Of a DNA stretch of 64,000 nucleotides, positions 36,179 to 44,722 are shown one piece after another. The DNA is from Kribbella pratensis (lineage in GTDB: Bacteria; Actinomycetota; Actinomycetes; Propionibacteriales; Kribbellaceae): positions 1,173,838 to 1,237,837 of the forward strand of contig NZ_SODP01000002.1 in the NCBI RefSeq assembly GCF_004365355.1, read 5' to 3'. Both the position numbers and the translations under genes were made by a program. The notes below the pieces were generated by a model that was given only the letters and a program-made list of their open reading frames with translations, ran no database searches and was not told where the DNA came from. The number at the start of each line of letters is the position of its first letter. Position 1 is the stretch's first letter.

Positions 36179-36819
36179 TTGCCGAGGAGGTAGCGGCTCG
36201 GGTTCGCCGGGGCGCCGGCGTCGAGCCAGCGGTGGAAGCCTTCCGGGTTGCGGCGTTCGAACTCGTCGAGGCAGATGCGGCGTACTTCGGCGACGGCCTG
36301 CCGGTCGCGGAGGCCGGCACCCCGGGAGAGCTGCATCGCGGTGTCGGACCAGACGCCGCAGAGCTCCTCGATACTCAGCGGGCACTGCAGGGACTCGATC
36401 AGCCGCTCGTCGTCCGCGAACTGAGCCTCGGTGAGGCGCTCCAGCCTGCGTTGCTTCCGGGACCGGCGCCGGCGCGGCGGCCGGTCCGGCACGGCGAGGT
36501 CGATCACGATGAACAGGGCGGCGAGCATCAGGGCCGCCGCTATCCCGAGCGCGCCCCAGGCGAGCAGTCGCACCAGTCCGGGCAAGCACAGCACTGCCGC
36601 CGAGCACGCAGCCGCGATCACCGCCGACGAGCCGTACGACCCTTCGTCGGCCACATGCCGAACCACCGCCGCGAGCGGCCAGACGAGCAGGAACACCACC
36701 GCCAGCAGGATCGATGCGGCCAGCGGACCCAACAGCAGCACACCGCAGAGCGCCCCGGCTGTCCCGATTCCGAGACCCGCCGCGACCCCCATTCGCCGTA
36801 CCAGTGCAGACCGATGCAT
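36175..36819 (-). CDS. Hypothetical membrane protein with cytosolic C-terminal domain
   Basis: 214 residues: four hydrophobic helices in the first 110 residues, then a basic stop-transfer stretch (PPRRRRSRKQRRLERL) and a soluble C-terminal part (DERLIESLQCPLSIEELCGV, DEFERRNPEGFHRWLDAG). No family recognised. Convergent with Ku, sharing the CTAG stop overlap. The 36820-36978 spacer holds no other feature that I can support. Confidence 0.65.
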   Translation of the reverse strand: MHRSALVRRMGVAAGLGIGTAGALCGVLLLGPLAASILLAVVFLLVWPLAAVVRHVADEGSYGSSAVIAAACSAAVLCLPGLVRLLAWGALGIAAALMLAALFIVIDLAVPDRPPRRRRSRKQRRLERLTEAQFADDERLIESLQCPLSIEELCGVWSDTAMQLSRGAGLRDRQAVAEVRRICLDEFERRNPEGFHRWLDAGAPANPSRYLLGN

Positions 36820-36978
36820 CAGCGCAACTCACTCACCGTCACCACAACCCAGGTCCCCTCCCCCGACGAACGAACGAGCCATCGGCACCGTTCCCCGTCC
36901 AGCGTGGCCTCAACCAGGTGACCTGTTCAACCTGTGGGCCGAGCTGTGGCACGGACCGTCATCACGGATCATGTTCAG

Positions 36979-39069
36979 ATGAGGACCTTCGCCGAACGCG
37001 TCCGCGGCCTCGCCCCGGCCCCGTGGGAGCACGACGCAGAGCTGCTCCGCAGTCTGTACGACGCTCAGCTCGGCAGCCGGCACGCCGACCTCGCCGCCCG
37101 CTGGATGCAGTCGCAGGGCACCGGCTTCTACACGATCGGCTCGGCCGGTCACGAGGGCAACGCGGCCGTCGCCGCCGCCCTGGAGCCGACCGACCCGGCG
37201 CTGCTGCACTATCGCTCCGGCGCCTTCTACCTGACCCGCGCCGCCCAGTGCGGCTCGAAGGAGGGGCTGCGCGACATCCTGCTCGGCGTCGCCGCGGCGA
37301 CCAGCGAGCCGATCGCGGGTGGTCGGCACAAGGTGTTCGGCCGGCACGAGCTCTCGATCATCCCGCAGACGTCGACGATCGCGTCCCACCTGCCGCGCGC
37401 GATGGGGGTCGCCTTCTCGCTGAACCGGTCGGCGAAGCTCGGCGTACCGTCACCGTGGCCGGCCGACGCGATCGTCGTGACCAGCTTCGGCGACGCGTCG
37501 GCCAACCACTCGACCGCGACCGGTGCGATCAACGCTGCGCTGCACGCGTCGTACCAGGGTCTGCCGATGCCCTTGCTGCTGGTTTGCGAGGACAACGGGA
37601 TCGGGATCAGCGTGCGTACCCCGGACGGCTGGATCCGGCAGGCGTACGGCTCCCGCCCCGGCCTGCGGTACTTCGACGCGGACGGCACCGACCTGGACGC
37701 CGCCCTGTCGATGGCGACCGAGGCGGCGACCTTCGTACGGCGCAACCGGCGTCCGGCCTTCCTTCGCCTGCGCACGGTCCGCCTGCTCGGCCACGCGGGG
37801 TCCGACGTCGAGGCGGCGTACCGCTCTCCCGCCGAGCTGGCCGCGGACGAGGAACGCGACCCACTTCTCGGTACGGCGCGCTACCTGCTCGACGCAGGCT
37901 ATACCGCCGACGAGATCATCGAGTTGTACGAGGACAAGCACGCCGAGGCGCTCCGCATCGCGGCCGAGGTCGCCGGTCTTCCGCAGCTCTCATCCGCCGA
38001 GACCGTCGCGGCCCCGCTCCGGTTCCCGTCCCGGGACGCTGTCGCCGGGGCCTTGCCACAGGCCACTCCGTCGACCGAGCTCTTGACGCTGAGCCAGTCG
38101 ATCAATCGCGCACTAAGCGACGTGCTCGCGTCGTACCCGGAGGCGATGGTCTTCGGCGAGGACGTCGGCCGCAAAGGCGGGGTGTACGGCGTCACGCGCG
38201 GACTGCAGAAGGTCTTCGGTCCGGCGCGCGTGTTCGACACGCTGCTCGACGAGCAATCGATCCTCGGGCTGGCGCTCGGCGCGGGCGTGTCCGGGCTGCT
38301 GCCGATCCCAGAGATCCAGTACCTCGCCTACCTGCACAACGCCGAGGACCAACTCCGCGGCGAGGCGGCCTCGCTGAAGTTCTTCTCGCAGGAGCAGTAC
38401 GCGAATCCGATGGTGCTGCGGATCGCCGGGTACGGATACCAGAAGGGTTTCGGCGGTCACTTCCACAACGACGACGCGATCGGCGTACTGCGGGACATCC
38501 CCGGCATCGTCATCGCGTCACCGTCGAGGCCCGACGACGCGGCCGCCATGCTCCATGCCTGTACGGCGGCGGCGCGCTCGTCCGGCACCGTCAGCGTGTT
38601 CCTCGAGCCGATCGCGCTCTACCACCGCCGGGATCTGTACGACGACGGCGACGACCGGTGGCTTTCGGCGTACCCCGATGAACCCGTGCCGATCGGGCGC
38701 GGCCGGACGTACGGCGACGGGACCGAGCTGACCATCGTCACGTTCGGGAACGGCGTGCCGATGAGCCTGCGCGTGGCGGCCCGGGTGCCCGGCGTCCGGG
38801 TCCTCGACCTGCGCTGGCTGGCGCCGTTGCCGGTCGAGGATCTGTTGCACGAGGCAACCATCACGGGCCGAGTCCTGGTCGCGGACGAGACCCGGCGGTC
38901 CGGTGGCGTGTCCGAGGGCATCCTGGCCACGCTGATCGACCACGGCTACACCGGGCGGCTGGCCCGGGTCACGAGCTACGACTCGTACGTCCCGCTCGGC
39001 GCGGCGGCGCACGACGTACTGCTGAGTGAGCGGACCATCGAGACGGCGGCCCGCTCGATGCTCAGCTGA
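36979..39069 (+). CDS. Thiamine-dependent 2-oxoacid dehydrogenase E1, alpha-beta fusion
   Basis: 696-residue fused E1 of the branched-chain/2-oxoisovalerate type. The alpha part (residues 1 to about 330) has FYTIGSAGHEGNAAVAAALE and the ThDP motif FGDASANHSTATGAIN ... CEDNGIGIS. The beta part starts near 365 with SINRALSDVLASYPEAMVFG, EDVGRKGGVYGVTRGL and DTLLDEQSILGLALGAGVSG. It decarboxylates a 2-oxoacid and hands the acyl group to a lipoyl E2. No E2 or E3 gene is nearby, so it is an orphan subunit. The ATG at 36979 is preferred over GTG 36934. Confidence 0.87.
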   Translation: MRTFAERVRGLAPAPWEHDAELLRSLYDAQLGSRHADLAARWMQSQGTGFYTIGSAGHEGNAAVAAALEPTDPALLHYRSGAFYLTRAAQCGSKEGLRDILLGVAAATSEPIAGGRHKVFGRHELSIIPQTSTIASHLPRAMGVAFSLNRSAKLGVPSPWPADAIVVTSFGDASANHSTATGAINAALHASYQGLPMPLLLVCEDNGIGISVRTPDGWIRQAYGSRPGLRYFDADGTDLDAALSMATEAATFVRRNRRPAFLRLRTVRLLGHAGSDVEAAYRSPAELAADEERDPLLGTARYLLDAGYTADEIIELYEDKHAEALRIAAEVAGLPQLSSAETVAAPLRFPSRDAVAGALPQATPSTELLTLSQSINRALSDVLASYPEAMVFGEDVGRKGGVYGVTRGLQKVFGPARVFDTLLDEQSILGLALGAGVSGLLPIPEIQYLAYLHNAEDQLRGEAASLKFFSQEQYANPMVLRIAGYGYQKGFGGHFHNDDAIGVLRDIPGIVIASPSRPDDAAAMLHACTAAARSSGTVSVFLEPIALYHRRDLYDDGDDRWLSAYPDEPVPIGRGRTYGDGTELTIVTFGNGVPMSLRVAARVPGVRVLDLRWLAPLPVEDLLHEATITGRVLVADETRRSGGVSEGILATLIDHGYTGRLARVTSYDSYVPLGAAAHDVLLSERTIETAARSMLS

Positions 39070-39538
39070 ACAGCCGCTGCCAGATCGACTTCTTCCTGGC
39101 CGGCCGGTGCTCCTCGACCTTGGGCCGGGGCGCGGTCGACGGGCGATCCATCCGCCACTGGGCGATGATCGCGTCCTCGTTGACCGGGCCTGTCGGCACG
39201 ACCGGTCCCGTGGTGTCGCGGATGCTGAGCCGGATCCGCTTGTTCAGATCGGCCAGATAGTCGCGGACCTCGGACTCGCGCCGCATGCCGCGGATCTTCT
39301 CGTGCACCTGCTGCTTCTCCTTGCGGAGCAGCATCGCCGGCGGCAGCAGCGCCTCGGTCTCGATGTCCTCGCGGTCCAGGAACTCCTTGACCCACCAGTC
39401 CGGATCGTGCTGGTCGGCCAGCTTCAGTGGTTTGCCGGCGCCGGGCAGGTTCTCGAACTCGCCCTGGTTCTGAGCCAGCTTGATCTGCGACTCGACCCAA
39501 TCCTGGTTGCTCATACCCGGTGGTCTGCGCTTGGTCAT
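39062..39538 (-). CDS. DUF1992 (DnaJ-C28-like) protein
   Basis: 158-residue soluble protein with DWVESQIKLAQNQGEFENLP and GAGKPLKLADQHDPDWWVKE, the conserved DUF1992 core found in DNAJC28. A charged C-terminal tail follows after residue 120. Function unknown. Overlaps the end of the convergent E1 gene by 8 bp. Confidence 0.88.
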   Translation of the reverse strand: MTKRRPPGMSNQDWVESQIKLAQNQGEFENLPGAGKPLKLADQHDPDWWVKEFLDREDIETEALLPPAMLLRKEKQQVHEKIRGMRRESEVRDYLADLNKRIRLSIRDTTGPVVPTGPVNEDAIIAQWRMDRPSTAPRPKVEEHRPARKKSIWQRLFS

Positions 39539-39588
39539 CAGGACACCTCGCTGTCAGCGTCGACAGTTGCTTCGATACAGATTACTGG

Positions 39589-39608
39589 CTTGTGAATGCA
39601 ATCACAAG
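39589..39608. promoter_or_regulatory. Inverted repeat upstream of a membrane protein gene
   Basis: Perfect 7-6-7 palindrome CTTGTGA-atgcaa-TCACAAG, directly followed by CATACT (39610-39615), a possible -10 six bases before GTG 39622. Position suggests an operator or activator site for this gene and/or the divergent DUF1992 gene. Confidence 0.55.
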
Positions 39609-39621
39609 GCATACTCGGAAT

Positions 39622-40203
39622 GTGCAGCTCACCGACGAAGAGATCGCGGCGATGACGCCTGCCGAGCGGCGGGACCTGATCCTGCGGCTGGCGCCCCATC
39701 CGGGCGGACTGCCGTCCCGGCGAACCATGGACCGGCTGCGGAAGTGGCGGACCGTGCTGATGCTGGTCTGCGCGGCCGCCCTGATCCCGTGGACCGTGTA
39801 TCTGGCGATCACGTTGCCGAGTCACTACGTCGCCCGGAACTGGGTCGCGACGTGGGTCGGCTTCGACATCCTGTTGCTCGCGATGATGGTGCTGACCGCG
39901 CTGGCCGGCTGGAAGCGCAAGCAGTTCGTGTTCCCGACCGCGTTCGCGACCGGGGTGCTGCTGATCTGCGACGCCTGGTTCGACGTGATGACCAGCCAGC
40001 GCGGCGGCGACCTCACTCAGGCGTTGCTCAGCGCTCTGCTGGTCGAGCTGCCGCTGGCGTTCGTCCTCATCGCCGGCCCGCTCCGCCTGCTCAGGTACGT
40101 CGCGATCCGGCACGGCATGATCCACCCGGACTCGCACCTGTGGCGCATGCCGATCCCGATTCCGGATCTCTACCCCAGCCAAAGCCTGCCCCCCACCCGC
40201 TGA
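39622..40203 (+). CDS. Hypothetical four-helix membrane protein
   Basis: 193 residues: polar N-terminus (LTDEEIAAMTPAERRDLILR), four hydrophobic segments between residues 38 and 160 (VLMLVCAAALIPWTVYLAIT, ILLLAMMVLTALAGW, TAFATGVLLICDAWFD, LLVELPLAFVLIAGPLRLL), and a short Pro-rich tail. No family recognised. GTG start, probably leaderless. Confidence 0.7.
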   Translation: MQLTDEEIAAMTPAERRDLILRLAPHPGGLPSRRTMDRLRKWRTVLMLVCAAALIPWTVYLAITLPSHYVARNWVATWVGFDILLLAMMVLTALAGWKRKQFVFPTAFATGVLLICDAWFDVMTSQRGGDLTQALLSALLVELPLAFVLIAGPLRLLRYVAIRHGMIHPDSHLWRMPIPIPDLYPSQSLPPTR

Positions 40204-40223
40204 CCCCGCCCACCCCTCGTCCC

Positions 40224-40311
40224 GGTTTGGTGGGTATACCCACCGGATTGTGGGTTGGCCCACCTGAATCCGGTGGGCCAACCCCTGGTTCGGTGGGTAT
40301 ACCCACCAGAC
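40224..40311. repeat. Nested inverted repeat with two identical 16-bp palindromes
   Basis: GGTGGGTATACCCACC, itself a perfect palindrome, occurs at 40229-40244 and 40292-40307. Between them GGGTTGGCCCACC (40252-40264) and GGTGGGCCAACCC (40272-40284) are perfect inverted copies. The whole segment folds about an axis near 40268 with roughly 42-bp arms. It lies in the 181-bp spacer before the aldehyde dehydrogenase gene. Confidence 0.85.
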
Positions 40312-40384
40312 GCGGAGGGAGGTGCCGGGTTGCGAGGGTGGGAGTGGTGGTTGAGGGTTGGGGCAGACGAGCGGAGGGTTTGGG

Positions 40385-41929
40385 ATGGCGGATGACGTTG
40401 TTTCGGTTGTCGGTGGCGAGCGGGTGGCGGACGCGGTACGGCGTACTCCGTCGACCAATCCTGCCCGGTTGAGCGAGGTCGTCGGGACGGTTGGCAGCGC
40501 CGGCCCGGAGGTGTTCGTCCGGGCCGCCTCGGTCGCCCGCTCCGCGCAGGCCGCGTGGGCCGCGACGCCGGCGCCGCAACGCGGTCAGGTGATCTCGAAC
40601 GTCGGCCGGCTGATGAGGGCCAACAAGGAGCGACTGGCCGCGCTCGTCACCCGGGAGATCGGAAAGCCGTTGGGTGAGGCGCTGGGCGAGGTGCAGGAGA
40701 TCATCGACACCTGCGACTTCTTCCTCGGCGAGGGCCGGCGGCTGTACGGGCAGACGGTGCCGTCGGAGATGCCGGACAAGCAGCTGTTCACGTTCCGCCG
40801 TCCGGTCGGGACAGTCGCGGTGATCACGGCCGGCAACTTCCCGGTCGCGGTGCCGTCCTGGTACATCGTGCCGGCCTTGCTCTGCGGCAACACGGTCGTC
40901 TGGAAGCCGGCGGAGTACTCGGCGGTGGTTTCGGACGCGTTCTACGAGATCTTCGCGCATTCCGGCGTACCGGCCGGGGTCTTCAATGTGGTGTACGCCG
41001 ACGGGTCGGACACGTTCACGGGTCTCGAGCAGGCGCTGCAGGCTGGACTGGTCAACAAGGTCGGCTTCACCGGGTCGAGCGTCGTCGGTGAGCGGATCGG
41101 CGAGCTGTGCGGTCGGCATTTGCAGACGCCGTGCCTCGAACTCGGCGGCAAGAACCCGATGGTGATCACCGAGGACGCCGACCTCGACCTGGCGGTGGAG
41201 GGCGCTCTCTTCTCCGGCTTCGGGACGGCGGGACAGCGGTGCACCTCGCTCGGGACGGCGATCGTGCATCGATCCGTCCACGAGGAGTTCCTCGACCGGT
41301 TCGCTTCCGCCGTCGGCAAGGCGGCGATGGGCGATCCGACACAGGACGTGTTGTTCGGGCCGTTGCTGGACGAGAAGTTCGCGGCCGGGTTCGAGAAGTC
41401 GCTGGGGTGGATCGAGCCGCACCACCGGGTGCTCGGGCGGACCGGTCGGGTCACCGCGGACAATCCGCGGGCCGGGTTCGTCGGCGATCCGTCGGACGGA
41501 TTGTTCTATCACCCGGTCATCGTCGCCGGCGTACACCCGGACGACGAGCTGTTCATGAACGAGACCTTCGGGCCGATCGTCGGCGTCACGCCGTACTCCG
41601 AACTGGACGAGGCGATTGCTCTGGGCAACAAGTCGGGGTACGGGCTGTCGAGCTCGATCTACACGACCGACCCGAACAAGGCGTTCCGCTTCGCGCAGGG
41701 GATCTCGGCCGGGATGGTGAGTGTGAACAACTCGACCTCCGGGGCGGAGGCGCACCTGCCGTTCGGCGGGAACGGGAAGTCGGGCAACGGATCGCGGCAG
41801 AGCGGGATCTGGGTGCTGGACCAGTTCACCCGCTGGCAGTCGATGAACTGGGACTACTCCGGCAAACTCCAGAAAGCCCAGATGGATACACAAACGGTAG
41901 AGGCCGACCTGTCCTTCGAACTCCCATGA
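40385..41929 (+). CDS. Aldehyde dehydrogenase family protein
   Basis: 514-residue NAD(P)-dependent enzyme oxidising an aldehyde to the acid. Catalytic Cys286 (TAGQRCTSLG) and general base Glu252 (CLELGGKNPM) are present, as are the cofactor helix VGFTGSSVVGERIG and the C-terminal NETFGPIVGVTPY. The start has GGAGGG upstream. It precedes a DAO-type oxidase and an ornithine-cyclodeaminase-family gene, so an amino-acid-derived semialdehyde is a plausible substrate; that is inference. Confidence 0.9.
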   Translation: MADDVVSVVGGERVADAVRRTPSTNPARLSEVVGTVGSAGPEVFVRAASVARSAQAAWAATPAPQRGQVISNVGRLMRANKERLAALVTREIGKPLGEALGEVQEIIDTCDFFLGEGRRLYGQTVPSEMPDKQLFTFRRPVGTVAVITAGNFPVAVPSWYIVPALLCGNTVVWKPAEYSAVVSDAFYEIFAHSGVPAGVFNVVYADGSDTFTGLEQALQAGLVNKVGFTGSSVVGERIGELCGRHLQTPCLELGGKNPMVITEDADLDLAVEGALFSGFGTAGQRCTSLGTAIVHRSVHEEFLDRFASAVGKAAMGDPTQDVLFGPLLDEKFAAGFEKSLGWIEPHHRVLGRTGRVTADNPRAGFVGDPSDGLFYHPVIVAGVHPDDELFMNETFGPIVGVTPYSELDEAIALGNKSGYGLSSSIYTTDPNKAFRFAQGISAGMVSVNNSTSGAEAHLPFGGNGKSGNGSRQSGIWVLDQFTRWQSMNWDYSGKLQKAQMDTQTVEADLSFELP

Positions 41930-41964
41930 CCGAGCCGGCTCCCACCGCACCCCGGCACCACCGC

Positions 41965-42015
41965 GCCTCGGCACCGCCGCGGCCCCGGCACCGCCGCGGC
42001 CCCGGCACCGCCGCG
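41965..42015. repeat. GC-rich 17-bp repeat
   Basis: CACCGCCGCGGCCCCGG occurs about three times in tandem directly downstream of the aldehyde dehydrogenase. It forms the first part of the 379-bp gap before the next gene; positions 42016-42171 show nothing that I can identify. Confidence 0.75.
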
Positions 42016-42171
42016 CGCGTCAACCGTTCGGGGCGTTGAACAGGAACTCGGGAGATGGAACAGGCAATAACTTGTCCCGACCCACCACACCCTGTTCACG
42101 CCCGCGACGGGTGACGCTGCTGGGGTGGTGGCGGCTGGAGTTGGCGGACGTGCGTGTGATGGCGGCGGTGT

Positions 42172-42307
42172 GATGGTGGAGGTGCGGTGATGGTGGAGGT
42201 GCGGTGATGGTGGAGGTGCGGTGATGGTGGAGGTGCGGTGATGGTGGAGGTGCGGTGATGGTAGAGGTGCGGTGATGGTGGAGGTGCGGTGATGGTGGAG
42301 GTGCGGT
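42172..42307 (+). repeat. 17-bp minisatellite carrying RBS-like and ATG motifs
   Basis: Unit GATGGTGGAGGTGCGGT is repeated eight times from 42172, every 17 bp, with one variant at the sixth copy (GATGGTAGAG). It runs straight into the ATG at 42309. Each unit supplies a GGAGGTG followed five bases later by an ATG. Confidence 0.95.
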
Positions 42308-42308
42308 G

Positions 42309-43484
42309 ATGGCGGCGGGTGTGGGTCGGGGCGGGGAGTTGCCTGATTCCGCCGATGTGGTGATTGTTGGTGGTGGGGTGATGGGGACGAGTATCGCGTT
42401 CCATCTGGCCGAGGCTGGGGTGGAGCGGATCCTGTTGCTGGAGAAGGATCAGCTGGGCTCCGGGTCGACGTGCAAGGCTGCGGGCGGAGTGCGGGCCAAC
42501 TTCTCCGACTCGGTGAACATCGCGCTCGGGGCGCGCAGTCTGGAGGCGTTCGCTGCGTTCGGCCAACGGCCTGGCCAGGAGATCGATCTGCATCGGGTCG
42601 GGTATCTGTTCCTGCTGGACACCGAGGAGCAGGTGGAGCAGTTTCGCGAGAGCACACAGCTGCAGAACACGCTCGGCCAGCCGACGCGGATGATCTCGGT
42701 CGACGAAGCGGTCGAGCTCGCGCCGATCGTCGCGCCCGACGGGTTGGTCGGCGCGTGTTTCTCACCGACAGCCGGGCACTGTACGCCGGAATCCGTCGTC
42801 CTCGGGTATGCGACCGCGGCCCGCCGACTCGGTGCGACGCTGGTGACGGGGTGCGAGGTTGTCGGGATCGATGCTGTTGGCAACCATCTGACCGCGGTGC
42901 GGACCAGTCGAGGTACCGTCCAGACGGGCACGGTGATCTGCGCAGCCGGTGCGTGGTCCGAGGGTCTCGCTGCGTCGATCGGGGTCGAGTTGCCGGTCAC
43001 CCCGCTCCGTCGGCAGATCGTGGTGACGGAAGCGATTCCCGATCTCCCGGCGGCGCTGCCGATGACGATCGACTTCGGCAGTACGTTCTACTTCCACCGC
43101 GAGGGTCCCGGTCTGCTGGTCGGCCTGTCCGATCCCGACGAGCAGCCCGGCTTCCATCTGGACCGCACGGACACCTGGATCCCTCGCCTGACCGACGTGA
43201 TGGGCCGCCGCGCACCGTCGCTCCTGGACGTCGGCCTCACCGGCGGCTGGGCCGGGCTGTACGAGATCACGCCGGACCACAACGCGCTGATCGGCGAGGC
43301 GGACCAGGTCTCCCGCTTCCTCTACGCGACCGGCTTCTCCGGTCACGGTTTCCTCCAGGGCCCAGCCGTAGGCGAGGTCATCCGCGATCTGTACCTCGAC
43401 CGCAAGCCCTTCGTCGACGTCAGCCCTCTCAACGCGCGCCGCTTCGCACACTCCGCAAACCGCGCCGAACGAAACATCGTCTGA
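42309..43484 (+). CDS. FAD-dependent amino acid oxidase/dehydrogenase (DAO family)
   Basis: 391-residue soluble flavoenzyme of the sarcosine-oxidase-beta/glycine-oxidase/D-amino-acid-dehydrogenase type. The FAD fold is DVVIVGGGVMGTSIAFHLAE, with STCKAAGGVRANF after it, and the late motif is GGWAGLYEITPDHNALIGE. It oxidises an imino or D-amino acid. The start is uncertain because of the preceding minisatellite: ATG 42309 is used, GTG 42306 and 42321 are possible. The stop overlaps the start of the ornithine-cyclodeaminase-family gene (TGATG). Confidence 0.87.
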   Translation: MAAGVGRGGELPDSADVVIVGGGVMGTSIAFHLAEAGVERILLLEKDQLGSGSTCKAAGGVRANFSDSVNIALGARSLEAFAAFGQRPGQEIDLHRVGYLFLLDTEEQVEQFRESTQLQNTLGQPTRMISVDEAVELAPIVAPDGLVGACFSPTAGHCTPESVVLGYATAARRLGATLVTGCEVVGIDAVGNHLTAVRTSRGTVQTGTVICAAGAWSEGLAASIGVELPVTPLRRQIVVTEAIPDLPAALPMTIDFGSTFYFHREGPGLLVGLSDPDEQPGFHLDRTDTWIPRLTDVMGRRAPSLLDVGLTGGWAGLYEITPDHNALIGEADQVSRFLYATGFSGHGFLQGPAVGEVIRDLYLDRKPFVDVSPLNARRFAHSANRAERNIV

Positions 43485-44722
43485 TGACGCTTCTCCTCAC
43501 CCGCTCCGACATCCTCGCGGCACTCGACGTATCCACCGCCCTCGCGGCCCTGCGCACCGGATTCCTCCAGTCGGCCGACATCGAGCCGCTGAGAATCCGC
43601 ACCGATCTCCCGGCGCCCGGCACCGCGACCACTCTCCTGCCGGGTCTGATCCCAGGCATCCCCGCCTACACCGTCAAAGTCAACGCCAAGTTCCCCGACG
43701 CCTCCCCCGCCCTCCGCGGCATCGTCTGCCTACACGACCTGACCGACGGCACCCTCCTGGCAGTCCTCGACTCAACCACCATCACCAGCTGGCGAACCGG
43801 CCTCGCCGCAGCACTCGCAACCGACCTACTCGCCCGCCCCGAACCGGCGGCGGACACCGCGGGTGCCCGCACGGACGGTGCCGGCGCAGCCGGGATCGGC
43901 ACGACCGGCCTCGGCACGACCGGCCTCGGCACGACCGGCCTCGGCACGACCGGCCTCGGCACGACCGGCCTCGGCACGACCGGCCTCGGCACAGCCGGGA
44001 TCGGCACGACCGGCCTCGGCACAGCCGGGATCGGCACGACCGGCCTCGGCACGACCGGCCTCGGCACGACCGGGGCCGGCACGACCGGCCTCGGCGCGGA
44101 CGGAGCTGGCGCGGACGGGGCTGGCGCGGACGGGGCTGGCGCGGGGAGGGGTGGAGTGGTTGGGGTGATTGGGGCGGGGGCTCAGGCCGCGATGGTGGTT
44201 GTGGGGCTGGCGGCACTGCGCCATGTCAGCCGTCTCGTCGTGTACGACGTCGATCCCGAGCGAGCGACCCGATTTCTTGCTCAGCAAGGGATTCCGGGCA
44301 GGGTGGTGAGCTCGCCGCGGGCCGTGGTTGAGGGGGCGGATGTTGTTGTGTTGGCTACCTGGTCTCGGGAGGCGTTGCTGACGGCGGCGGACGTGCGGCC
44401 TGGGCTGCATCTCACCACGTTGGGAGCCGACGAACCGGGCAAGGTGGAGCTGTCCGCAGACCTGTTGTCCGCCGCGCGGGTGGTCGTCGACGACCGGGCG
44501 CTCGCAGCACAAATGGGTGCCCTGGGCAACGTTGGGCTGTCCCACGATGCAGTGAGCGCGACGATGACCGAAGTTCTGACGGGTGTCGCGCCCGGACGTC
44601 GCACGGATGACGAGATCACGGTGTACGCGCCCGTCGGCCTGCCCTGGCAGGATCTTGCGATTGCCTGGCCCGTCTTCCAAGCAGCGCAGGGGCGCGGGCA
44701 GGTGATCGACTTCCTGAGTTAG
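43484..44722 (+). CDS. Ornithine cyclodeaminase/mu-crystallin family protein with repeat insert
   Basis: 412 residues, against about 310-330 for the family. N-terminal substrate domain: PAYTVKVNAKFPDASPALRG and STTITSWRTGLAAALATDLL. The NAD(P) fold starts at GVVGVIGAGAQAAM (Gly230). Between them (residues about 121-222) lies a Gly/Thr/Leu repeat block absent from the family. The family includes cyclodeaminases, L-alanine dehydrogenases and ketimine reductases; pairing with a DAO-type oxidase suggests imine or ketimine reduction. The stop overlaps that of the convergent SDR gene. Confidence 0.85.
   Translation: MTLLLTRSDILAALDVSTALAALRTGFLQSADIEPLRIRTDLPAPGTATTLLPGLIPGIPAYTVKVNAKFPDASPALRGIVCLHDLTDGTLLAVLDSTTITSWRTGLAAALATDLLARPEPAADTAGARTDGAGAAGIGTTGLGTTGLGTTGLGTTGLGTTGLGTTGLGTAGIGTTGLGTAGIGTTGLGTTGLGTTGAGTTGLGADGAGADGAGADGAGAGRGGVVGVIGAGAQAAMVVVGLAALRHVSRLVVYDVDPERATRFLAQQGIPGRVVSSPRAVVEGADVVVLATWSREALLTAADVRPGLHLTTLGADEPGKVELSADLLSAARVVVDDRALAAQMGALGNVGLSHDAVSATMTEVLTGVAPGRRTDDEITVYAPVGLPWQDLAIAWPVFQAAQGRGQVIDFLS
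43898..44147 (+). repeat. 15-bp in-frame tandem repeat array in the OCD-family gene
   Basis: Unit GGCACGACCGGCCTC (GTTGL) is repeated about a dozen times with GTAGI and GTTGA variants, then three to four GADGA units (GGCGCGGACGGGGCT). The period is a multiple of three, so the frame is kept. Confidence 0.95.

Noticed and set aside
34067..36832. A 921-codon antisense frame with GGGLLAGG-type repeats over Ku and its neighbour
   Set aside because: The repeats are the reverse of the Lys/Ala Ku tail; the known genes on the plus strand explain them.
41926..42039. A 37-codon frame overlapping the aldehyde dehydrogenase stop by ATGA
   Set aside because: The product is only Pro/Arg/His/Ala from the 17-bp GC-rich repeat; no ribosome-binding site distinct from the upstream gene, no plausible fold.
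42172..42307. Possible CRISPR-like array
   Set aside because: Units are 17 bp and contiguous without spacers; it is a minisatellite. The 15-bp and 48-bp arrays are also spacer-free and coding.
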